Shown: piece after piece, positions 58,253 to 64,000 of the stretch
Numbering within the stretch: position 1 is the stretch's first letter
How the letters are laid out: each line of letters begins with the position of its first letter
Origin: Nannochloropsis oceanica
Lineage: Eukaryota; Sar; Eustigmatophyceae; Eustigmatales; Monodopsidaceae
Direction: 5' to 3'
DNA: 64,000 nt
Assembly (NCBI GenBank): GCA_004519485.1
Contig: CP038130.1
Location: 124,001 to 188,000 of the forward strand
Program-made: the position numbers and the translations under genes
Notes under the pieces: model-generated
What the model was told of the DNA's origin: nothing
Databases searched by the model: none
The model's input: the letters and a program-made list of their open reading frames with translations, nothing else

Positions 58253-60795
58253 CTACGTCGACGCCTCGCCTTCCCCATCACTCACACTCTCAATCAACGG
58301 GTTATCCAGCCTATGGTGCCCTGACGCCACTATGATCACCCCTTTCCCCCCTCCTTCCTTCCCTCCCTCCACCTCCCTCGCCTTTCTCCTCTCCAACAGC
58401 CGTCGCCGCACCTCCCACCCTTCAGGCATCATTTCCACCACACCCCAATAGCCCTTCACCACATCATCAGCCACCAATGCATACGAGAACCTCAAATAAA
58501 TGATCCCTCCGATCGCTGTCAGGACATACATCCACCACGGTTGCCCCCCCCCTATCCGCAGCACCACCAGATAGATATTTATTGCCAAGACCATGAAAGC
58601 CAACGACCAGATGGTCACTGTTAAAGGCAGGCCTGACACGTGCTCCCCCATAATTGCCGAAGAGGACGTGAAATGCAGCACGGGCAAGAGCGCAAACGAC
58701 AGCAACACCGAATTGAAGACATTGATGGCTTCTTGGAACATGTCACTCAAATTTTGGTTGTTCTCCGTCAGAATCGCAACGACCAGCCCCGGCCCAATGG
58801 CCACGAATCGTGTGAAGGTCACACGCGCCCACAAGGGAATCTTTAGGTCGAGGAAACCTTCCATTACATACTGTCCGGCATACGTCCCCGTCATGGTGCT
58901 CGCTTGTCCTGCTGCCAACAACCCGACCCCCCAGATGTACTTCGCGCTTTTTCCCAGAGCGTCAGCCAGGGCATCATGAGCTCCAGCGAGGCCGATGGTG
59001 CTGCATATACATGCACCTTCCGCGTCCCGGGAGAGGCAAGCCAGTGGACCCCCCACTATGTTGGCGCACCCGTCGTCGAAAAAATGGTAGGCGAAGACGG
59101 AGACCACGGCCAGGTTGATCACAAAAGACACCAACAAGGCAATGCCCGAGTCGATCGCGAAGTACTTGTTGGCTTGAATGACGTGCGCGGGCTTGCGGCG
59201 GTTCACTTTCCGAGAGAGGACAAGGGCCGAGTGCAGGTAGATGTTGTGAGGCATGATCACCGCGCCTGGGGAAGAAAGGGAGGGAGGAAGGGTGAGAGGG
59301 AGGGAGGGTGAGAGGGTGGGGGGAGTTTACTTTGCCGATTGTCTTGCCATCCGCAGGCTTGCAATGGCCTAGCCTTCTGGGAGAGGACGAGGGCCCAAGG
59401 CAGGTAGACAATAGTGAATCAGAACCATGGCCGGATCCCTCCCTCCCTCCCTCCCTCCCTCCCTTCCTTACCAATCAGCCCGACTGCCGACAAGACGGCA
59501 AACGGTTTGATTTGGGGCACAAAACCTTCGGCGATCAGTCCCGGCGGTGGTGGTTGTTTCCCAAAATTAATAAAAAAGCACACCGTCATGATGGCCACCA
59601 GCACGACGAAGAGCCCTTCGAGCTTCCGAATGCCGAAGTAGTGGATCGCGAGGAAGGTGAAGGTGTCGATGAAGGTCACCAAGCACCCAAGCCACAGGGG
59701 GAAGCCGAAGAGGATCTGAAAGGCGATGGCCGACCCAATGATTTCTTGGAGGTCATTGCCAATGATGGCCAGTTCGATAAGAACCCACAGGACCATGGAA
59801 ATGGCGTGGCTGTAGTGCTCCTGGGAAGGAGGGAGAGAGAGGGAAGGAGGGAAGGAGGGTGAGGGGTGGGCTAAAACGGAGTCTTTGCAGAATCTAATAC
59901 CCTACAACCAAGTGGCGAAGGGAAGGAGGAAGAAGAGGGCATAAACGAATTGTCGCAGGAGAGCATCTACCAGCACCACTCCACATTAATCAGAAATGCC
60001 GGAAAGTCCACTAACACGTACCTTGCAGACTCGCGCAAGATTCTTGCCTGTCACCACCCCTAGGCGTGCTGCCATGCATTGAAGAGCAAAGCCCATAAAC
60101 GTGGCCAGGGCCAACATCCATAGCAGGTCGTAGCCTGCAGGTAAGGTGAGGAAAAGAAGAAGGGAGGGAGGAAGGAAGTGAAGACGTGAGGAGAGGGGGA
60201 AGTTGTCTTGAGGCAATAATAGGGCTAAAAGGCCGCAAAACAAAGTAGGAAAAAGAAGCACAGCCCTCCCACTCCTCCCTCCTCCTCGTCCTCATGCTCC
60301 TCCTCCTCCTCCTCTCCGCCCCTTTCCAGCATACGTACCCGTGTACGCGCCAACCTGCAAATCCGCCTCCAAATTGCCCGGATCCAAGTAAGCAATGCAC
60401 ATCAAGAACCCGGGCCCCGTATACGACATGAGCGTCCGAAAACTAAAGCATGGTGCCCCCACTCGGTGTCCCCCTGGTCCCATCTCCCCGACTTCATCCT
60501 CCAATTCATGCACTACATCCACTTCTCCATCCGGGTCACCACCCTCGACAGCGTACAAAAAGGAGAATATCCCTGATTTCGGCGGCTTCTCGTGGTCATG
60601 CCCTGGCCGTGGGTGCGTGTGCGTCTCTCTGTATTCGGGGTCGTCTGCCTCCAGCTCCTCTAAGGACCGGCGGGCTTCACCTGAAGTAGGAAGGAGCGCA
60701 GCTGCAGCAGCAGCAGTAGCAGTGGCATCCGTGGGGACAAGGGCCGTGTGCACCGCATTCTCATCGTCGCTCGACATGTACCTGTCTGTGTGCAT
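58253..60795 (-). CDS. NRAMP (SLC11) family divalent metal transporter
   Basis: Proton-coupled importer of Fe2+/Mn2+-type ions. Four exons with consistent phases: 60795-60339, 60134-60022, 59820-59472, 59265-58253; 643 residues. The N-terminal ~115 residues are hydrophilic (Asp/Glu/Ala rich). TM1 carries the metal-site motif AYLDPGN, and TM6 carries AVIMPHN (Met retained, as in transition-metal-selective members). Further family blocks: [60 protein letters not shown] and [15 protein letters not shown]. The last gives the usual 11-12 helices. The membrane (plasma, vacuolar or plastid) cannot be told. The C-terminal tail has a GGGA-coded [10 protein letters not shown]. Intron 3 contains a decayed copy of the start of exon 4. 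Confidence 0.93.
59351..59428 (-). repeat. Decayed intronic copy of the 5' part of NRAMP exon 4
   Basis: On the + strand, GGCTTGCAATGG..., GGGAGAGGACGAGGGCCC and GGCAGGTAGACAATAGTGA correspond in order to exon 4 GGCTTGCGGCGG..., GAGAGAGGACAAGGGCCG and TGCAGGTAGATGTTGTGA (59185-59260). By eye about 70 percent over ~80 bases. It lies in intron 3, upstream of the acceptor-side CCCT tract. Confidence 0.75.
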
Positions 60796-61649
60796 GAACG
60801 ATGTAGGGGTGGTGTCAGTCCGTGGGTGGATGTCGAGGAACGCTCTGGGAACGCAAGTGCGCGCCGCAGGAACACGCGGGTCTATGAGGAGATCTTATTT
60901 GGCTCGGGCTCTTTTCCTGAGAGATGGTGAGGTGGAGGCAGGGAATGACGCAAATGACTGCCACCACCAAGGTCATATTTTCGGAGGCCATCTTTGTGAG
61001 CCTTCCTGAACCAGTGGCACGCAGCCAGGGTGTTGACGACGGTGCCTCGCCCTTCGCATGGGAGACGCTTCGTCGGATAAGGGGATTGAGGTTGCTCGTC
61101 CGGGTAGCGTATAATATTAGTGTCGTACCGAGAGGGGTTAAAAAAGGGAGGACAAATGGAAACAAGCGACACATTGTGTAGCATGGCTGTCTTTATCATC
61201 ACCCTTTGTCGTTCCTATTTCATTTTTTTTCGTTTTTGGGAATTGTCTTGTGTATGGTCAAATTGGTTGTCCAGGCATCCATCCTTGTGGGCCTGCATTG
61301 TTCCCTTTGGTCCCCCCTCTACCACCCTCCGGCTTTCTCGTTCACCACCACCAGAACATTAGGCGTCATCAAAATAATGCGGATGGAGTTTCGGCCCAAT
61401 GAAATCTTCTAAATATCAAATCAAAGTCCAATCCTTCCGGACCCATCGCATCCGCGCGCCTATACCATGTTGACAAGACGCCCGAAACCGCAGCCTCTTC
61501 CTTCTTTTCCCCCCCCTCCCTCCCTCCCTCCCCTCTCTCATCCACTGCCATCCCTCAACTCTCTATAATCACTCTCCCTTCCCTTTCGTCCCTCATTCCC
61601 CCTCCTCCTCCTCGTCCTCCTCCTCGTCCTCCTCCTCGTCCTCCTCCGT
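60796..61649. other. Spacer between two minus-strand genes, with GAG/GAC-type microsatellite
   Basis: Holds the NRAMP promoter/5' leader and the 3' region of the isopropylmalate synthase gene. Directly after the synthase stop lies a (CCT)n array with CGT interruptions (61600-61647). Nothing else was recognised. Confidence 0.5.
61600..61647 (-). repeat. CCT-rich microsatellite just downstream of the leuA stop codon
   Basis: CCT/CGT array on the + strand (GAG/GAC on the sense strand) beginning a few bases after the stop codon of the isopropylmalate synthase gene. Confidence 0.85.
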
Positions 61650-64000
61650 CTAGATCTTTCCAAACTGCGGGTGCAAGGGCAAGGACCCTCGACTGACTGC
61701 CACTCTGTTAAGAGCACTCAGATAAGCTTGAGTGGCCGCCACTACCACGTCCGTGTTAGCACTACGGCCATAATAAATCATGCCCGTTGACAAGTCCTCC
61801 AGACGAACGGTGACTTCCCCCAGGGCATCGATTCCTGCTGTGACGGACGAGACGGCGAACTCCAGGAGCTGGAGGGAGGAGGGAAGGAGGGAAGGAGGGA
61901 GGGAGGGAGGGGGGTAGGGAAAAAGATTGTCAGTGCATGCGTCAGCAAGACTTGTTTTCCTTTTCCAAGACTCATCAATCCTCCCTCCCTCCCTCCCTCC
62001 CTCCGTACCTTAATTTTATCGATGCCCAGGGCCTTGGTCACTGCTACATAGGCTGCGTCCACCGGGCCTATGGTAGGGGGGAGGAAGGGAGGGAGGGAAG
62101 GAAGGAGGAAGGGGGGGAGGGAAGGAGGGAGGAAGGGGGGGAGGGAGGGCAGCTGGTAAGGAAGCCGCTTGTCAAAGGATGGGGAAAGGGAGGGAAGGAG
62201 GGAGGGAGGACAAAGACGTACCGGTGCCAGTGGCGGCCATGATGATTTCTTCGTTCGTTTCCTTGTTGAGGAGGCCGATGGTGGCCGTGGGTACTTGGCT
62301 GTCACCGCAGATGACCTAGGGAGGGAGGGAGGGAGGGAAAGATGGGTGAGTGTTTGGCTCATTCGGTGTTTGAAGAGGTTGCCTTATGCAACCTCTCCCT
62401 CCTTCCCTCCCTCCTTCCCTTCCTCCCTCCCCCCTTTATATTCATACCTGGCAGCGCACAAGCTCGAAATTTCCCGCGTCGAACTCGAGGCGCATTTCAT
62501 CATTCACGATAGACTCCAAGTCAAGGTTGGTGATTTCCTGGGAGACGGAGGGGAGGGAGGGAGGGAGGGAGGGAGGGAGGGAGGGAGGGGGGGAAGAAGA
62601 GTTTGATGCGGTGGGTTCTGACGGACCTGTCAATTTGAGTCCTGGCGGGCTTGCCATGTCCGAGTCTCATCTCCCTCCCCTCCCTCCCTCCCTCCCGCCC
62701 TCACCTTCTTCTTGTCCGCCACCTCCTTGAACCGCACAAAGGCCTTATTCAACTCGGCGTCTGTCAGGGACTCGTAGCCCAGCTCCGTCAGGCGGGAACG
62801 GAAGGCGGCACGTCCGGAGTGCTTCCCTAGGACCAATCCTGGAGGGAGGGAGGGAGGGAGGGAGGGAGGGCGGGAGGGAGGGAGGGAAAGGTGAGTCAAG
62901 AGCCATGAGCCCGCTCCGTGAGACGAGGCCTGGAAAGAGGGAGGGAGGGAGGGAGGGAGGAAGGGAGGGGCGTACCGTTCTTGGCCAGGCCGATGGACTC
63001 GGCGTCCATAATCTCGTAGGTGGATTTGTTCTTCAACATGCCGTCCTGGTGGATGCCACTCTCATGGGCAAAGGCGTTGGCACCGACGATAGCCTTGTTG
63101 GGCTGGATGACCTGAGGGAGGGGGGAGGGAGGGAAGGAGGAATGGAGGGGGGGATGAGGGTGCTGGGCAATCGTGGGATGGAGGGAGAGGACGAGAAACA
63201 GCACTTGGCGATACCATGTTTTCTCCTATGCCTCCTTTTCCTCCCTCCCTCCGTCCCTCCCTCCCTCCGCACCATGCCCGTCAATGTAGAGACCAGGCGG
63301 GACGTCTTATAAATCTCAGTCGTACAGATGTTGGTCAAAGCGAGCTCACTCTCGGGCGTGCGTCCAAACCTGAGCAAGGGAAGGAAGGAGGGAGGGAGGG
63401 AGGGAGGGAGGGAGGGAGGGAGGGAGGGAGAAGGAAAGGATATGCAGGTGAAACGCAACGTCGTCTTCGCGTTCGCATCCGACCCTAGGGGAGGGAGGGG
63501 GGGAGGGAGGGAGGGAGGGAAGGAAAGAGAGCAAGGTAGTTTTACCTCGGGTTGTAGAAGGATTTACGGACGTGCAGCGCCATGACGATTTCTTCCAATG
63601 CCGCGTTTCCTGCGCGTTCTCCAATGCCATTAATGGTGCATTCCACTTGCCGCGCGCCGCCTTCAATGGCCGCCATGAAGTTAGCCACTGCCATGCCCAG
63701 GTCGTCGTGTCTGAGGGAGGGAGGGATGGAGGGAGGGAGGGAGGGAGGGAGGGAGGGAGGGAGGGAGGGAGGGGTATGGTGAGGCGACGCCCCTGATGGC
63801 TTCTTAATACCGCTACACTGCACGACAGGCAGGGATACCGCTACACTGCATGACAGGCAGGGATGGAGGCAGGGATGGATGGAGGGAGGGAGGGAAGAAG
63901 GAAGGGAGGGAAGGAGGGAGGGAGGGAGGGAGGGAGGGAGGGCTTACCCATGCACGGAGATGGTGACGCCTTGGATGCCCTTGACGTTGGCGCGGAGGCC
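61650..64000 (-). CDS. leuA: 2-isopropylmalate synthase, first enzyme of leucine synthesis (5' partial)
   Basis: Condenses acetyl-CoA with 2-oxoisovalerate; in algae usually plastid-located. Nine exons with consistent phases: beyond 64000-63948, 63710-63546, 63369-63273, 63111-62976, 62838-62705, 62537-62448, 62315-62222, 62067-62009, 61868-61650. Catalytic-domain blocks: [56 protein letters not shown] and the metal-binding [35 protein letters not shown] leads to the linker. The C-terminal regulatory (leucine-binding) domain includes [25 protein letters not shown], and [17 protein letters not shown]. The presence of the regulatory domain suggests leucine feedback control and separates it from short methylthioalkylmalate-type forms. 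About half the catalytic domain and any transit peptide lie beyond the window. Confidence 0.95.
63718..63775 (-). repeat. GGGA (sense CCCT) tract in a leuA intron
   Basis: Long, almost pure array at the acceptor side of the first complete leuA intron in the window (sense CCCT before CTCAG). Representative of the acceptor-side arrays. Confidence 0.85.
63808..63863. repeat. 28-base direct repeat, two copies, in a leuA intron
   Basis: Units at 63808-63835 and 63836-63863 (TACCGCTACACTGCACGACA... and TACCGCTACACTGCATGACA...) differ by one base. Confidence 0.9.

Noticed and set aside
63438-63485. Possible exon copy in a leuA intron (GGATATGCAGG...TTCGCGTTCGCATCC versus 63568-63610)
   Set aside because: The resemblance is only around 60 percent over ~45 bases and cannot be told from chance by eye.

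Overview
This is a nuclear window from a eukaryote with compact genes, most likely a photosynthetic stramenopile (ochrophyte) alga. The placement is inferred from three things. An organellar ribosomal protein uL15 has cyanobacterial/plastid-type motifs behind a signal-peptide-like leader with an A-G-F junction. A complete axonemal outer-arm-type dynein heavy chain is present. The introns are GC-rich and packed with CCCT/GGGA tetranucleotide arrays. A eustigmatophyte-like alga would fit, but I cannot fix the species. No rRNA, tRNA, CRISPR array or virus-derived element was seen.

Layout, left to right: DIS3 exosome nuclease (+, 22 exons, 5' end outside the window); a small multi-pass membrane protein (-); TAP42/IGBP1-type PP2A regulator (-); a large secreted or type I membrane protein with a PA domain and a PNGase-F-like module (+); P5A ATPase (-); DHCR24-family FAD oxidoreductase (+, 5 exons); plastid-type uL15 (-, 2 exons); EVE-domain THYN1-like protein (+); a 13.6-kb dynein heavy chain that is intronless except for a possible start-codon exon (-); a multi-pass membrane protein with a degenerate NodB-like domain (+); a doubtful small membrane ORF (-); GH1 beta-glucosidase (+, 13 exons); a decayed Fanzor/TnpB-like nuclease (-); an unknown acidic protein (+, 2 exons); a KIX-like protein (-); an RBR/IBR-type zinc-finger protein (+); an NRAMP metal transporter (-, 4 exons); and 2-isopropylmalate synthase (-, at least 9 exons, 5' end outside the window). 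Strands mostly alternate, so neighbours share divergent promoters of about 430-800 bp or converge on shared 3' regions. The genes are unrelated housekeeping functions (RNA decay, PP2A signalling, ER quality control, sterol/FAD chemistry, plastid translation, flagellar motility, metal transport, leucine synthesis) and do not form a pathway cluster.

Two signals stand out. (1) In three unrelated genes (DIS3, DHCR24-like, NRAMP) an intron carries extra copies of the edge of an adjacent exon. They range from near-perfect (three copies of about 41 bp in DIS3) to strongly decayed, and sit in or beside the CCCT/GGGA arrays. Introns here also follow a polarity rule: GGGA tracts lie next to the donor and CCCT tracts next to the acceptor, so the two ends are complementary. 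Together these suggest how such introns grow by tandem duplication. (2) Between the GH1 gene and the acidic-protein gene lies a relic of a Fanzor (eukaryotic TnpB-like RNA-guided nuclease), recognisable by its N-terminal motif, RuvC-I, RuvC-II and zinc-ribbon/RuvC-III segments.
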